Shown here one piece after another: positions 1-8,227 of a DNA stretch of 32,404 nt (position 1 is its first letter; each line of letters begins with the position of its first letter). The DNA lies in the NCBI GenBank assembly GCA_007692495.1, contig REBZ01000065.1, positions 1-32,404 of the forward strand, given 5' to 3'. The notes under the pieces were generated by a model. It saw nothing but the letters and a program-made list of their open reading frames with translations. It was not told where the DNA came from and ran no database searches. The DNA comes from Alkalicoccus sp. (GTDB lineage Bacteria; Bacillota; Bacilli; Bacillales; Salisediminibacteriaceae). Position numbers and translations under genes: made by a program.

Positions 1-51
1 ATATATGGAGAGTTGTACCAAGAGCATGGTCCAGTGTCTGGCTGGAAATGA
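1..51 (+). CDS. 3' end of an unidentified gene (partial)
   Basis: An open frame enters from the left edge and ends with TGA at 49-51, giving the C-terminal tail IYGELYQEHGPVSGWK. Its stop overlaps the ATG of the next ORF (ATGA), which is typical of translationally coupled genes and is the main reason to believe it. Too little is present to assign a family, and it could be chance reading. Confidence 0.35.
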   Translation: MYGELYQEHGPVSGWK

Positions 52-251
52 GTGAACAGACCCATATTCGAAGAGATCCCATTCCGGAATCCTGGCTGCG
101 GAAATGGCAGGAGGAATCCCCTGTTAAACTTCCTGATAAGTGGGATGATCCACCTGGATTGTATCCACAGATCCCGCGCAAAAAAGAAATTGATCAGAAA
201 AATGCCCGAACAGTAAAACAGGCATTAAAGTTTCTTTCAAAGCAGCCATAA
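48..251 (+). CDS. Small hypothetical protein (67 aa), coupled to upstream gene
   Basis: This ORF starts at an ATG overlapping the stop of the preceding frame and ends 2 bp before a long perfect hairpin. The 67-residue product is soluble and highly charged, with a proline/tryptophan-rich N-terminal half (RRDPIPESWLRKW, then DKWDDPPGLYPQ) and a basic helical C-terminal end. No signal peptide or membrane segment is seen. There is no good Shine-Dalgarno sequence in front of the ATG, so translation probably depends on coupling to the upstream gene. I do not recognise a family. It lies convergent to mtnN, and the composition looks like real coding sequence rather than noise. Confidence 0.5.
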   Translation: MSEQTHIRRDPIPESWLRKWQEESPVKLPDKWDDPPGLYPQIPRKKEIDQKNARTVKQALKFLSKQP

Positions 252-253
252 AC

Positions 254-290
254 AAGCCGGCCTTATCGATATAATCGATAAGGCCGGCTT
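254..290. terminator. Perfect 17-bp hairpin, probable bidirectional terminator
   Basis: Positions 254-270 (AAGCCGGCCTTATCGAT) are perfectly complementary to 274-290, leaving a 3-nt loop. It sits directly after the 67-residue ORF and downstream of the convergent mtnN gene. Neither side has a strong T-run, so function as an intrinsic terminator is inferred from position and stem strength. Confidence 0.5.
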
Positions 291-387
291 CAGACTGTTG
301 ATAAAGCATTTTTAATATACGTACGGTTCCCTGCTTCCGCCTCCCGGGACGCTTCCCGGGTGGGCCGGAATCAGCTGAAACAGCATT
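289..387. repeat. Degenerate intergenic fold-back repeat, copy 1
   Basis: The left edge (TTCAGACTGTTGATAAAGC from 289) closely matches the sequence after the ytzB terminator at 18338. The core around 350-383 aligns without gaps to 18387-18418, sharing a CTTYCCGGG-n-GG-n-CCGG-nn-TCAGC pattern. A perfect 7-bp hairpin lies inside (CCCGGGA 343-349 with TCCCGGG 354-360). It fills most of the gap between the 67-residue ORF and the end of mtnN and appears non-coding. Confidence 0.5.
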
Positions 388-393
388 CAATAA

Positions 394-1119
394 CTACGAC
401 CGGTTTTCCTGTGGAAGAGTTTTCATATATTTATGAATCGCATTCGTAACAATAAAAGCAGACCTTTCTGCCGTTTCATACACCCACTGCTGAAAAGCTT
501 TTGGAGCATCACCGTTTGCTTTATCAGATATAGAACGGATTACTACAAAAGGAACGTCGTGCATCCAGGAAATATGAGCGAGAGCGGCACCTTCCATTTC
601 AACACAGTCGGCTTCAAACAAAGTTCGCAGCTGATCCACTTCTTCCTTACTGGCAATGAACTTCTCCCCGCTGACAACCTTCCCCTCTTTCACATTAATA
701 CCATCAATCTCCCGGGCAGCTTCTGTAACGAACGAACGCCACAATGGATCGGCATGAAAAATGGAAGGACCGTCGAACATAGGAATTATTCCTTTAGGAA
801 ATCCGAGCGGGCTCGCATCAATGTCGTGGTATTGACACGTACTGCTCACAACAATATCTCCTATTTCCAGATCGGGATCTGCTGCTCCCGCCACCCCTGT
901 GAATAAAATCACATCCACGTGAAATACATCAATCATTTTCTGAGCTGCGGCAGCGGCATTCACTTTCCCAACTCCTGCTTTTGTCAGAACAACATTACAG
1001 ACACCATAGCAGCCTTCAAAATACTTTGTTTTAGCGAGCGTATGTTTTTCTTCGATGCTGAAAAGATGGGTAAAATAAGCAATTTCTTCTTCCATTGCTC
1101 CAATTATTCCTATTTTCAT
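394..1119 (-). CDS. mtnN: 5'-methylthioadenosine/S-adenosylhomocysteine nucleosidase
   Basis: This cytosolic hydrolase cleaves adenine from S-adenosylhomocysteine and 5'-methylthioadenosine, feeding the methyl cycle and methionine salvage. At 241 residues it is near the usual family length of about 230. Visible hallmarks are the N-terminal MKIGIIGAMEEE with the catalytic glutamate region (Glu10-12), the GVAGA loop (75-79), SGEKF (150-154), VEMEGAA (173-179, ribose-binding glutamates) and RSISD (195-199, catalytic Asp199). The ATG at 1119 follows AGAGGGGG at about 8 nt. It lies 87 bp behind ccpA on the same strand with no clear terminator between, so read-through from ccpA is possible. The assignment is firm. 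Confidence 0.96.
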   Translation of the reverse strand: MKIGIIGAMEEEIAYFTHLFSIEEKHTLAKTKYFEGCYGVCNVVLTKAGVGKVNAAAAAQKMIDVFHVDVILFTGVAGAADPDLEIGDIVVSSTCQYHDIDASPLGFPKGIIPMFDGPSIFHADPLWRSFVTEAAREIDGINVKEGKVVSGEKFIASKEEVDQLRTLFEADCVEMEGAALAHISWMHDVPFVVIRSISDKANGDAPKAFQQWVYETAERSAFIVTNAIHKYMKTLPQENRS

Positions 1120-1206
1120 CGAAAAAACCCCCTCTAATCTGCATGGTCAGCAGATCCGGATGCTGTGCCTTTCTGTCCGGTTTTCCTGCTGGCTGCTGCA
1201 ATGTTT

Positions 1207-2217
1207 TTATTCTTCTTTATAAGACGTTGACTGGCGATACTCTATCCGGTGCGGAAGGACGACCGCATTTTCTTCCACTTCCTCGTTATTCATAAGTTTT
1301 GTAAGCAGTCTCATAGAAACAGCACCGATATCATACATAGGCTGAACAACTGTTGTTAAGGCCGGCCTTACCATAGTGGCGAGACGGGTATTATCGAACC
1401 CGATAATTTCAAAATCTTCTGGAATACTGTATCCTGCATCCTGTGCACCATGGATCAGTCCAAGTGCCATTTCATCTGTGGAAGCAAAAATAGCTGTGGG
1501 TTTATTTTCCAGTTTATCAAGCTGACGAATCGCGTCCAGGCCGGAATCGTGTGTATAGTCCCCGATGACGACAAGATCGTCTTCAAGATCAATATCTGAT
1601 TCCTGAAGCGCCCTTTTATAACCTGAATACTTCTGATACCCATTGATTGGATCCTCAAGAGTGCCGGAAAGCATAGCAATACGCTTATGTCCCTGACGGA
1701 TAAAAGTGGATACAGCATCATAGGCAGCCTGATGATAATCAATATTTACAGATGGAAATTCCTTTTTCTCATCGATAGTCGCTGAAAGTACTACGGGCAC
1801 AGGCGACTTTTTAAAAGCATCCTCGTGTTCCTTAGTAATTTCTCCTCCCATAAATACAATTCCATCCACCTGCTTTTCAAGCATTGTGTTGATCAGGTGA
1901 ATTTCTTTGTCCTTATTCTGATCCGAGTTGCTGAGAATGATATTGTACTTATACATTGTCGCAATATCTTCTATTCCTCTCGCAAGCTCTGCAAAGAAAA
2001 TACTGGAGATATCGGGAATAATTACTCCAACTGTCGTGGTTCTCTTGCTTGCCAGTCCCCGTGCTACTGCGTTCGGACGGTAACCGAGCCGGTCGATAGC
2101 TTCCATCACTCTTTTTCTAGTAGTCGGTTTAACATTTGGATTGCCGTTTACAACACGTGATACGGTAGCCATCGACACCCCTGCTTCTCGTGCTACATCA
2201 TAAATTGTTACATTCAT
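1207..2217 (-). CDS. ccpA: Catabolite control protein A, LacI-family regulator
   Basis: CcpA is the global carbon catabolite regulator of Firmicutes. With HPr-Ser46-P it binds cre sites to repress or activate metabolic genes. The 336-residue product opens [20 protein letters not shown], the LacI-type helix-turn-helix (residues 3-24), followed by the hinge [13 protein letters not shown] and a periplasmic-binding-protein-like effector domain with [18 protein letters not shown] and [10 protein letters not shown]. It matches B. subtilis CcpA closely along its length as I recall that sequence. A longer frame begins six codons upstream, but AGGAGGA lies directly before the ATG at 2217, so that start is preferred. 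ccpA next to aroA is the classical Bacillus arrangement. It has its own promoter (2279-2307). Confidence 0.97.
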   Translation of the reverse strand: MNVTIYDVAREAGVSMATVSRVVNGNPNVKPTTRKRVMEAIDRLGYRPNAVARGLASKRTTTVGVIIPDISSIFFAELARGIEDIATMYKYNIILSNSDQNKDKEIHLINTMLEKQVDGIVFMGGEITKEHEDAFKKSPVPVVLSATIDEKKEFPSVNIDYHQAAYDAVSTFIRQGHKRIAMLSGTLEDPINGYQKYSGYKRALQESDIDLEDDLVVIGDYTHDSGLDAIRQLDKLENKPTAIFASTDEMALGLIHGAQDAGYSIPEDFEIIGFDNTRLATMVRPALTTVVQPMYDIGAVSMRLLTKLMNNEEVEENAVVLPHRIEYRQSTSYKEE

Positions 2218-2278
2218 TGCTGCTCCTCCTAACATTTATTTACAAATAATGGTTTTCATATTTTCATAATCTACACTC

Positions 2279-2307
2279 ATCATACGACACTTTTTATAGG
2301 CGTGCAA
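2279..2307 (-). promoter_or_regulatory. Sigma-A promoter of ccpA
   Basis: On the minus strand TTGCAC (2302-2307) is followed after exactly 17 bp by TATGAT (2279-2284), about 60 bp upstream of the ccpA start. Both boxes are close to consensus. Confidence 0.75.
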
Positions 2308-2389
2308 ACGACTAAATATTCAGAAACAGCTGCTGTTCCTGGGGTATTATTATATTTAGTTTTCTGTGAATCTCATTAATTCCTTACAT

Positions 2390-2432
2390 AAAAAAAGGCT
2401 GTTTCGAGGGTTTATTCCCCCGAAACAGCCTT
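2390..2432 (-). terminator. Rho-independent terminator of aroA
   Basis: On the minus strand the stem AAGGCTGTTTCGGGGG pairs with CCCTCGAAACAGCCTT (one mismatch, 6-nt loop) and is followed by seven Ts. It starts 7 bp after the aroA stop and separates aroA from ccpA. Confidence 0.93.
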
Positions 2433-2438
2433 AAATAA

Positions 2439-3533
2439 TTAATTTAATGCAGGCTGGCCTTTTTTGTAAAGACCTGACTCTGTCAGCTTGGCAAGAAATT
2501 CCTCAAATTGTGGAATGTTCATCTGCTGGGCAGAATCAGATAGTGCTACTGCAGGATCGGGGTGCACTTCTGTCATAACACCATCTGCTCCTACAGCAAG
2601 GGCTGCTTTCGCAGTCGGCAGCAGAAGGTCCCGTCTTCCGGTGGAGTGAGTAACGTCTACAAGTACCGGCAGGTGGGTTTCCTGCTTAAGAATCGGAACA
2701 GCTGAAATATCCAGCGTGTTTCTTGTAGCGGATTCGTACGTTCTGATACCACGCTCACAGAGTATAATCTGACCGTTGCCCTGGGAATGGATGTACTCAG
2801 CAGCGTTAATAAGTTCTTTAATTGTTGCAGAAAGTCCCCGCTTAAGAAGAATCGGCTTATCTACTTTTCCGGCCGCTTTAAGAAGTTCAAAGTTCTGCAT
2901 ATTGCGTGCGCCAATCTGGATAACATCGAGGTAATCTACGGCTTTTTCCATATCGTGTGGAGTAACGATTTCACTGATTACCGCCAGATCGTGCTTATCT
3001 GCCACCTGCTTAAGAATTTTAAGTCCTTCTTCACCAAGCCCCTGGAAATCATAAGGAGAAGTTCTCGGTTTGAAAGCGCCGCCGCGCATCAGTTTAATAC
3101 CCTGTTTCTTCAATGCTCCGGCTACTTCATCCACCTGCTCGAAGCTTTCTACAGAACATGGACCCGCAATAATGCGCTGTTCTCCGTCTCCAATTGTTTC
3201 TCCTTTTACGTTAACGATCGTATCTTCCTGTTTACGTTTTCTGGAAACAAGAAGAGCTTTCCGGTGATCGTCTTCCTGAAGTTCAAGACTTGCTTTAAAG
3301 ATTTCTTTGAAAATATGCTGAATTGTGGACGTTTCAAATGGACCTTCATTCTTTTCAGCCAGTGCGTCCAGCATTTTTCGTTCTCTTACAGGATCAAAAC
3401 GATTAAGCCCCTGGGAAGCTTTGACACGTCCTACTTCCTGAGCAAGCTTTGCTCTTTTGGAGATCAGCTCAAACAGCTGGTCGTTCACCTCGTCTAATTG
3501 CGTTCTAAGCTCTTCTAGTTGTTCGTTTCCCAT
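2439..3533 (-). CDS. aroA: Bifunctional chorismate mutase / DAHP synthase
   Basis: This enzyme catalyses the first shikimate-pathway step, joining phosphoenolpyruvate and erythrose-4-phosphate into DAHP. A fused AroQ-type chorismate mutase domain acts as activity and allosteric sensor. The 364 residues divide into an all-helical mutase domain (about 1-90: [20 protein letters not shown]) and an AroG/KdsA-type TIM barrel (about 105-355) with [40 protein letters not shown] and VDVTHSTG. This is the fused form known from B. subtilis AroA(G). The ATG at 3533 lies behind a GAGAGGAG-like site. The gene is monocistronic: a good promoter (3590-3618) and its own terminator (2390-2432) flank it. Gene naming is confusing, because in enteric bacteria aroA denotes EPSP synthase. 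Confidence 0.96.
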   Translation of the reverse strand: MGNEQLEELRTQLDEVNDQLFELISKRAKLAQEVGRVKASQGLNRFDPVRERKMLDALAEKNEGPFETSTIQHIFKEIFKASLELQEDDHRKALLVSRKRKQEDTIVNVKGETIGDGEQRIIAGPCSVESFEQVDEVAGALKKQGIKLMRGGAFKPRTSPYDFQGLGEEGLKILKQVADKHDLAVISEIVTPHDMEKAVDYLDVIQIGARNMQNFELLKAAGKVDKPILLKRGLSATIKELINAAEYIHSQGNGQIILCERGIRTYESATRNTLDISAVPILKQETHLPVLVDVTHSTGRRDLLLPTAKAALAVGADGVMTEVHPDPAVALSDSAQQMNIPQFEEFLAKLTESGLYKKGQPALN

Positions 3534-3589
3534 TCTAAAAAACTCCTCTCTTTTGCTGTCAAGCCATCGCTTGCTTTGGATTACTGCTC

Positions 3590-3618
3590 ATTATAAACGA
3601 TAAAGTTCCAATTGTCAG
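3590..3618 (-). promoter_or_regulatory. Sigma-A promoter of aroA
   Basis: On the minus strand CTGACA (3613-3618) and a perfect TATAAT (3590-3595) are separated by exactly 17 bp, about 57 bp upstream of the aroA ATG. A short dyad, CGCTT-TT-AAGCG (3641-3652), lies just upstream of the -35 box and could be a protein-binding site, but I cannot name a regulator. Confidence 0.8.
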
Positions 3619-3721
3619 CCCTTTTTCTTTAATTCTTGAACGCTTTTAAGCGCTAAAGTGTTTTAATCCCGCCACTGCAGTGTTTTCATCTCATTTTTTT
3701 AATAAAGAATTTTGTTTTCTA

Positions 3722-3873
3722 CGCTATGTTAGAGTTCACTGTGGATGACCAGAGGGAAAACTTGGCTTCAATCCGACCTGTCGTGGTGGATAACTGAAAG
3801 CTTTCTCCACGGCAGGTGTAAAAAGCCGGCGGCACACTTTCATCAGCACAAAGCTTTAACAGAGTCTATTTTG
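3722..3873. repeat. Degenerate intergenic fold-back repeat, copy 2
   Basis: In the 660-bp gap between aroA and ytxJ, the right end at 3820-3872 (AAAAAGCCGGCGGCACACT, ending AGCTTTAACAGAGTCTATTTT) matches the right end of the repeat at 18829-18885. The left end at 3723 (GCTATGTTAGAGTT) is a weak inverted match to it. Inside, 3777-3790 pairs with 3803-3816 as an imperfect hairpin. An open frame crosses this element at 3745-3981, but its product resembles no protein and it is not called as a gene. The rest of the gap, 3874-4116, shows no feature I can support. Confidence 0.5.
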
Positions 3874-4116
3874 CAAGAAAAACAGCGGCTTTTTTTTCTT
3901 TATCTCATGGTAAAAGCGGAATTTACTGCTTCTCAGACCTCAACTTTAAATGTCCTTCGCATAATTTTTTTGTATATTTAGAAATATTACTATATTCCAA
4001 CTTCATTTAGCAAGTTTAAATGCTTGATTCTTCCTGCAAGAAACAAAACAAGCAAATTAAATGACTGTACGAATATTGAAAATACTGCCTCACAGACGGC
4101 CGGCGGAAATGGCGCC

Positions 4117-4152
4117 AAAAAATGCCCCGTAGCCGGAACAGGCCTCGGGGCA
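4117..4152 (-). terminator. Rho-independent terminator of the ytxGHJ operon
   Basis: Read on the minus strand, TGCCCCGAGGCC pairs with GGCTACGGGGCA (one mismatch and one wobble, 6-nt loop) and is followed by six Ts. It lies 45 bp after the ytxJ stop. Confidence 0.9.
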
Positions 4153-4197
4153 GAATACACTGGCTGCAGACAATCACACTTTCTTCCGTTCACTGAA

Positions 4198-4527
4198 TTA
4201 ATTCAGGTTTTCAGCAGCTTTCTGCAGTTTTTCATTTGTTATTCTCCAATGGGAATCGTGCCATACTACTTTTCCATCGGATACAAGAAAAGCCTGTGGA
4301 GATTCATGCTTAATCTGGAACTGCTCCGCAGCATCAGAAGATCCTTCCCGGAATTCCTGTACATTCAAATAGTACACCGGCAGATTCTCACTCTGTCCGG
4401 CAAAAGCTTCCGTTTCTTCGAATGCTTCTGAGCTTATCGGACAGGTCAGGCTGTGTTTCATCAGTACATAAGGTTCTTTTTTTGCATAAAGTTGTTTTAA
4501 TTCTTCCATCGTATTAATTTTAAGCAT
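4198..4527 (-). CDS. ytxJ: Bacillithiol-system redox protein YtxJ (monothiol bacilliredoxin-like)
   Basis: YtxJ belongs to a thioredoxin-fold family associated with bacillithiol, thought to reverse protein S-bacillithiolation. The 109-residue product has the characteristic KHSLTCPIS segment (about 24-32), whose single cysteine (Cys29, with Ser rather than a second Cys) is the reactive residue, and the later KHESPQAFLVSDGKVVWHDSH typical of the family. A frame opening at 4542 adds five residues but has no ribosome site. ATG at 4527 has GGTG about 9 nt upstream and gives an N-terminus like that of known homologues. It overlaps the ytxH stop by a few bases, so translation is probably coupled. 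It is the last gene of ytxG-ytxH-ytxJ. Confidence 0.88.
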   Translation of the reverse strand: MLKINTMEELKQLYAKKEPYVLMKHSLTCPISSEAFEETEAFAGQSENLPVYYLNVQEFREGSSDAAEQFQIKHESPQAFLVSDGKVVWHDSHWRITNEKLQKAAENLN

Positions 4528-4975
4528 GAGAATTGTCACCATCGCTTTTTTCTTTTTCGTATGCTTCTACTTCACGAATCAGTTCTTCCACCGACCGCTG
4601 CAGATCTTCCACTTCCTGACGTACAGAAGCAGCAATATCCTCGGACAAATCGTCGAAATCATCTACAAGATAATCAGCAGAATCCGTCAGCTCCTGCATA
4701 TTTCTGCGGAGGGAGCGGGTTCCCCGGCGGATTTTTTCCCCGAGACCCGTCGTACCTTCTCTGGCACTGGATGCTACACTGCCGCCTTTTTCAACTGCCT
4801 GGTTTGTCCATTCAGAAGTTTTATCTTTTGCTGTACGGGCCTGCTCATTAATCCCTTCACGGAATTCACGGCCGGAAGCCGGTGTCAGCAGAAAAGCAAT
4901 TACTGCACCTGCCAGGGCTCCAATGAGTGTTCCCAGAAAAAAGTCTTTTGTATTGATCCCGTTCTCTTCACTCAT
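4520..4975 (-). CDS. ytxH: YtxH-family membrane-anchored general stress protein
   Basis: The 151-residue protein has one N-terminal transmembrane helix (about 11-31, FFLGTLIGALAGAVIAFLLTP) followed directly by ASGREFRE, the YtxH-family signature. The rest is a long charged amphipathic helix or coiled coil extending into the cytoplasm. Its molecular role is unknown. In B. subtilis ytxGHJ is known as a general-stress operon. It sits between ytxG (14 bp upstream) and ytxJ (overlapping), with a GGAGGAAG-type ribosome site before the ATG at 4975. Family membership is firm from the N-terminal signature and synteny. Confidence 0.87.
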   Translation of the reverse strand: MSEENGINTKDFFLGTLIGALAGAVIAFLLTPASGREFREGINEQARTAKDKTSEWTNQAVEKGGSVASSAREGTTGLGEKIRRGTRSLRRNMQELTDSADYLVDDFDDLSEDIAASVRQEVEDLQRSVEELIREVEAYEKEKSDGDNSHA

Positions 4976-4989
4976 CGCTGCTTCCTCCT

Positions 4990-5418
4990 TTATTTAGATC
5001 CTGCCTCTTTTTTCGATTTCCATTTGGACCAGACTGTAATAGCTGCATTGCTCCATTCCACAGCTTTTGCCACCTGGTCGGAGCGGTTTTCAGCTGTCTG
5101 GGAGAAAGAATCGGACACTCTCTTAAAAGAGTGGTTTAAGTTTTGAAATGTTACACCGAGATCCTGTGCTGCTGCAAATACCGAGTTCAGTGATTCGGAT
5201 TTGTGCTGCAGGTCGTCTGCCAGAGCATTTGTCTTATGTAGCAGTGCATCGGATTCTTTCGTTATTCCTTCCACCTGTCCCTGAAGGTCCTCCACCGTTT
5301 TGGATACGTTGTCCATCGTGTTTTTTAATGCCTTAAGCGTAGAGATAATAAATACTACGAGCAGTGCAAAAGCTACCGCAATAATTGCAATACTTACATA
5401 TAAAAGCCATTCCATCAT
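4990..5418 (-). CDS. ytxG: YtxG-like DUF948 membrane protein
   Basis: The 142-residue protein has a single N-terminal transmembrane helix (about 4-28, rich in I, V, A and F) followed by a long heptad-like region (KALKNTMDNVSKTVEDLQGQVEGITKE) typical of DUF948 proteins, which resemble the coiled-coil part of methyl-accepting proteins. Function is unknown. AGGAGGA lies 6 nt before the first of two adjacent ATG codons. It is the first gene of the ytxG-ytxH-ytxJ operon and has its own promoter (5461-5489), divergent from ampS. Confidence 0.85.
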   Translation of the reverse strand: MMEWLLYVSIAIIAVAFALLVVFIISTLKALKNTMDNVSKTVEDLQGQVEGITKESDALLHKTNALADDLQHKSESLNSVFAAAQDLGVTFQNLNHSFKRVSDSFSQTAENRSDQVAKAVEWSNAAITVWSKWKSKKEAGSK

Positions 5419-5460
5419 TTCATTCCTCCTTCTGCTTAGTAAATAACTGGTTCTTCTATT

Positions 5461-5489
5461 ATTGAACAGGATTCTGCAATATTTGTCAA
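5461..5489 (-). promoter_or_regulatory. Probable sigma-A promoter of ytxGHJ
   Basis: On the minus strand a perfect TTGACA (5484-5489) is followed after 17 bp by TTCAAT (5461-5466), four of six consensus bases. I saw no convincing sigma-B site (GTTTAA...GGGTAT) here, although the operon is stress-controlled in B. subtilis. Confidence 0.55.
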
Positions 5490-5514
5490 AACCCTGAGCA
5501 TTCCGGCTCCTGTG

Positions 5515-5544
5515 CTGGCATTTTAACCGGCAGACAGGTAAACT
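5515..5544 (+). promoter_or_regulatory. Possible promoter of ampS
   Basis: CTGGCA (5515-5520), an 18-bp spacer and TAAACT (5539-5544) lie 34 bp before the ampS ATG. The boxes are moderate matches only. Confidence 0.4.
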
Positions 5545-5577
5545 TAAGACGAATCTACTACATAAGGAGTGTTTACC

Positions 5578-6693
5578 ATGAGAGATCCCCGTTTAAACGT
5601 TCTGGCGGAAAACCTCATCCGCTATTCCACCAGCCTGCAGCCGGGCGAAAAAATTCTGATTGAAAACTTCGGACTTCAGAAAGAGCTTGTAAAAGCGCTC
5701 GTTGAAAAAGCTTATGAAGCCGGGGGTATACCATTTGTTTCCCTAAAAGAAGCAGATATAAACCGCACCTTACTTATGGAAGCCGGTGAAGAACAGCAGG
5801 AAATGACCGCCCGCTTTGAGGCTCATGTTATGGAGGAAATGGATGCTTATATCGGACTTCGTGCCGGAAATAACATCAGCGAACTATCGGACGTTCCCTC
5901 TGAAAAAATGAGCCTTCACCAGCGTACTGTCGGTACTGTGGTGCACCGACAAATAAGAGTCCCGAATACTAAATGGGTCGTTCTGCGCTATCCAACTGAC
6001 TCCATGGCGCAGCTCGCTGATATGAGCACATCAGCCTTTGAAGATTTTTACTTTAATGTATGTAATCTTGATTACAGTATTATGGACAAAGCGATGGACG
6101 CCCTCGTATCACGGATGAACCGGACAGACACAGTCCGCATTACCGGTGAAAAAACTGACCTTACTTTTTCCATTAAAGACATGCCGGCTGTGAAATGCGC
6201 AGGTAAACTGAATATTCCGGATGGAGAAGTATATACAGCCCCGTTAAAAAATTCAGTTAATGGTACTATTACCTACAATACTGCTTCTCCTTATCAAGGC
6301 ACAACGTTTGAAAATGTTTCTTTTACATTCAAGGACGGAAAAATTATTTCCGCTTCTTCCAGTGATGAAAAAAAGATCAACGAGATTCTCGATACGGATG
6401 AAGGTGCCCGCTTTATTGGGGAATTCGCCATTGGTGTAAATCCATTTATAAAACATCCGATGCAGGACATTCTATTTGATGAAAAAATTGACGGGAGTTT
6501 TCATTTCACTCCGGGTCAGGCATACGATAACGCTTACAACGGAAATGATTCCGCTATCCATTGGGACATCGTGAATATCCAGCGTCCGGAATACGGCGGC
6601 GGAAATATTTATTTTGACGGTGAACTGGTTCGGGAAAATGGCCGTTTTGTCACCGACGATCTTCAGGGGCTGAACCCTGAAAACCTTACTTGA
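5578..6693 (+). CDS. ampS: M29-family metallo-aminopeptidase
   Basis: M29 aminopeptidases (AmpS/AmpT type) are cytosolic, cobalt- or zinc-dependent enzymes that trim N-terminal residues from peptides. The 371-residue product is slightly shorter than the usual 400-410. It keeps the C-terminal metal-binding block: GEFAIGVN (Glu), DEKIDGSFHFTPGQAY (His), and NDSAIHWDIV (His and Asp). The N-terminal ENLIRYSTSLQPGEKILIE is also typical. A frame starting with GTG at 5569 lies inside the ribosome site. AAGGAG 8 nt before ATG 5578 fixes the start there. It is monocistronic with its own terminator, inserted between the ytxG and murC transcription units and facing the other way. Confidence 0.93.
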   Translation: MRDPRLNVLAENLIRYSTSLQPGEKILIENFGLQKELVKALVEKAYEAGGIPFVSLKEADINRTLLMEAGEEQQEMTARFEAHVMEEMDAYIGLRAGNNISELSDVPSEKMSLHQRTVGTVVHRQIRVPNTKWVVLRYPTDSMAQLADMSTSAFEDFYFNVCNLDYSIMDKAMDALVSRMNRTDTVRITGEKTDLTFSIKDMPAVKCAGKLNIPDGEVYTAPLKNSVNGTITYNTASPYQGTTFENVSFTFKDGKIISASSSDEKKINEILDTDEGARFIGEFAIGVNPFIKHPMQDILFDEKIDGSFHFTPGQAYDNAYNGNDSAIHWDIVNIQRPEYGGGNIYFDGELVRENGRFVTDDLQGLNPENLT

Positions 6694-6711
6694 AATAAGT
6701 TTTTTCCCTTT

Positions 6712-6741
6712 CTCCGGCCTGTTGAATGGCCGGAGTTTTTT
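6712..6741 (+). terminator. Rho-independent terminator of ampS
   Basis: CTCCGGCC (6712-6719) pairs perfectly with GGCCGGAG (6728-6735), followed by six Ts, 18 bp after the ampS stop. Confidence 0.95.
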
Positions 6742-6832
6742 CTTACTGCTTTTCCATCGGATGCCGGAGCGGGTACGAAAAGCTGACGAGCTGAAGGTAT
6801 CTTACTCATACCACTCAATGCTCATGGAAATT

Positions 6833-8137
6833 TTATTTTACAGCCGACCTGTTTTCATAGGCTGTCTGGAATTTCTGTACGTCTCCTGCACCCATAAATA
6901 AAAGCACGCCTGTCGAATGCTCTTTCAGAACATCTACATTATCTTCCTTCAAAATTTTTGCTCCGGGAATTTTATGCTGCAGATCTTCTATGCGCAGTTC
7001 TGCCTTCTTCTCCCTCGCGGAGGAGAAGATATCACACAAATACACAGTATCGGCCTCTTTTAATGTTTCGGCAAATTCATTCATAAATGCTTCTGTTCTT
7101 GAAAAAGTGTGTGGCTGGAAAATCGCGATAATTTCCCGATCGGTATACTTTTTCATTGCCGATTCAATCGTAGCCCGGATTTCCGTCGGATGATGGGCAT
7201 AATCGTCTACTAAGATCTGGGTTCCGGCTTGTTTTTCTGTAAACCTTCGCTTTACTCCTTCAAACGTACAGAGTCTTTCTTCCAGTATTTCACGTTCAAT
7301 GTTTTCATAATGACAGAGCGCTATAACCGACAGAGCATTCAGCACGTGGTGCGTCCCATACCCTGGTATAGTAAACCTGCCATAGGACTCGCTTCGAATA
7401 TAGCAGTCAAAGTGTGTGCCTTCTTCGTCAGTATATATATCTTTTGCCTGAAAATCATTGTCATTTTCCAGACCATAATATATTACAGGCACATTAGCTG
7501 TAATATGCTTGAGGTGCTGATCATCGCCACATGCAATAATAGCTTTCTTCACCTGATCCGCCATCTCCTGGAACGCCTTAAACACGTCGTCTACATCTTT
7601 AAAATAGTCTGGATGGTCAAAATCGATATTCGTCATTATGGCATAATCAGGATAGTAATTCAGAAAATGTCTGCGGTATTCACAAGCTTCAAAAACAAAA
7701 TATTCACTGTTTTCCTGCCCTTTCCCTGTCCCATCTCCGATCAGGTAGGAAGTCTGTCTTGCTTCGGAAAGAACATGCGAAAGCAGACCGGTAGTCGTAG
7801 TTTTACCGTGGGAACCGGTCACTGCAATGCTTGTGAAATTTTGGATGAAACTTCCCAGAAAATCAGGATAGGAATGTACTTGAATGTTTTTTTCGCCTGC
7901 TGCTCTCACTTCTTCATTCGTTTCGTTGTAGGCTGCAGAAGCAATAACTGTCTGACCTTCCTGGATGTTTTCTGCCTTGAACGGCAACAGGGTAATACCT
8001 TTCTTTTCCAGTGGGATCTGAGTGAAAAACCGTTTTTCGACGTCGGATCCCTGTACGTTTTTATTCATGTCACTTAATATTTGTGCGAGGGCACTCATGC
8101 CCGATCCTTTAATTCCAATGAAATGATAATTTGTCAT
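6833..8137 (-). CDS. murC: UDP-N-acetylmuramate--L-alanine ligase
   Basis: MurC adds L-alanine to UDP-MurNAc using ATP, starting the peptide stem of peptidoglycan in the cytoplasm. The 434 residues show the three Mur-ligase domains: the N-terminal Rossmann part with [14 protein letters not shown] (5-18), the central ATPase with the P-loop [11 protein letters not shown] (106-116) and the later [11 protein letters not shown], and the C-terminal domain with [11 protein letters not shown] and FQPHTFSRT. Length and motifs are standard. GGAGG lies 9 nt before ATG 8137. A possible extended -10 promoter (TGC-TATAAT) overlaps the end of the preceding gene. In B. subtilis it lies between sftA and ytxG. 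Here ampS and three extra genes have been added around it. Confidence 0.97.
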   Translation of the reverse strand: MTNYHFIGIKGSGMSALAQILSDMNKNVQGSDVEKRFFTQIPLEKKGITLLPFKAENIQEGQTVIASAAYNETNEEVRAAGEKNIQVHSYPDFLGSFIQNFTSIAVTGSHGKTTTTGLLSHVLSEARQTSYLIGDGTGKGQENSEYFVFEACEYRRHFLNYYPDYAIMTNIDFDHPDYFKDVDDVFKAFQEMADQVKKAIIACGDDQHLKHITANVPVIYYGLENDNDFQAKDIYTDEEGTHFDCYIRSESYGRFTIPGYGTHHVLNALSVIALCHYENIEREILEERLCTFEGVKRRFTEKQAGTQILVDDYAHHPTEIRATIESAMKKYTDREIIAIFQPHTFSRTEAFMNEFAETLKEADTVYLCDIFSSAREKKAELRIEDLQHKIPGAKILKEDNVDVLKEHSTGVLLFMGAGDVQKFQTAYENRSAVK

Positions 8138-8201
8138 TCCTATGAGCCTCCGAATATCTTTTAAGTTAGTAAACCGCTGTTTATCTGCGGCTATCTTTTC
8201 T

Positions 8202-8210
8202 ATTATAGCA
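8202..8210 (-). promoter_or_regulatory. Possible extended -10 promoter of murC
   Basis: The minus strand reads TGCTATAAT, an extended -10 element with a perfect hexamer (8202-8207), 64 bp before the murC ATG. No good -35 box is present. Confidence 0.45.
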
Positions 8211-8227
8211 AAATCCTTCCGGCTCTG

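Noticed and set aside
3632-3655. cre-like sequence upstream of aroA (around TTGAACGCTTTTAAG)
   Set aside because: The CG core is present, but the outer TG and CA bases of the cre consensus do not line up.
3745-3981. 78-codon frame in the aroA-ytxJ gap
   Set aside because: It crosses a copy of the dispersed repeat, has no ribosome site, and encodes a low-information product.
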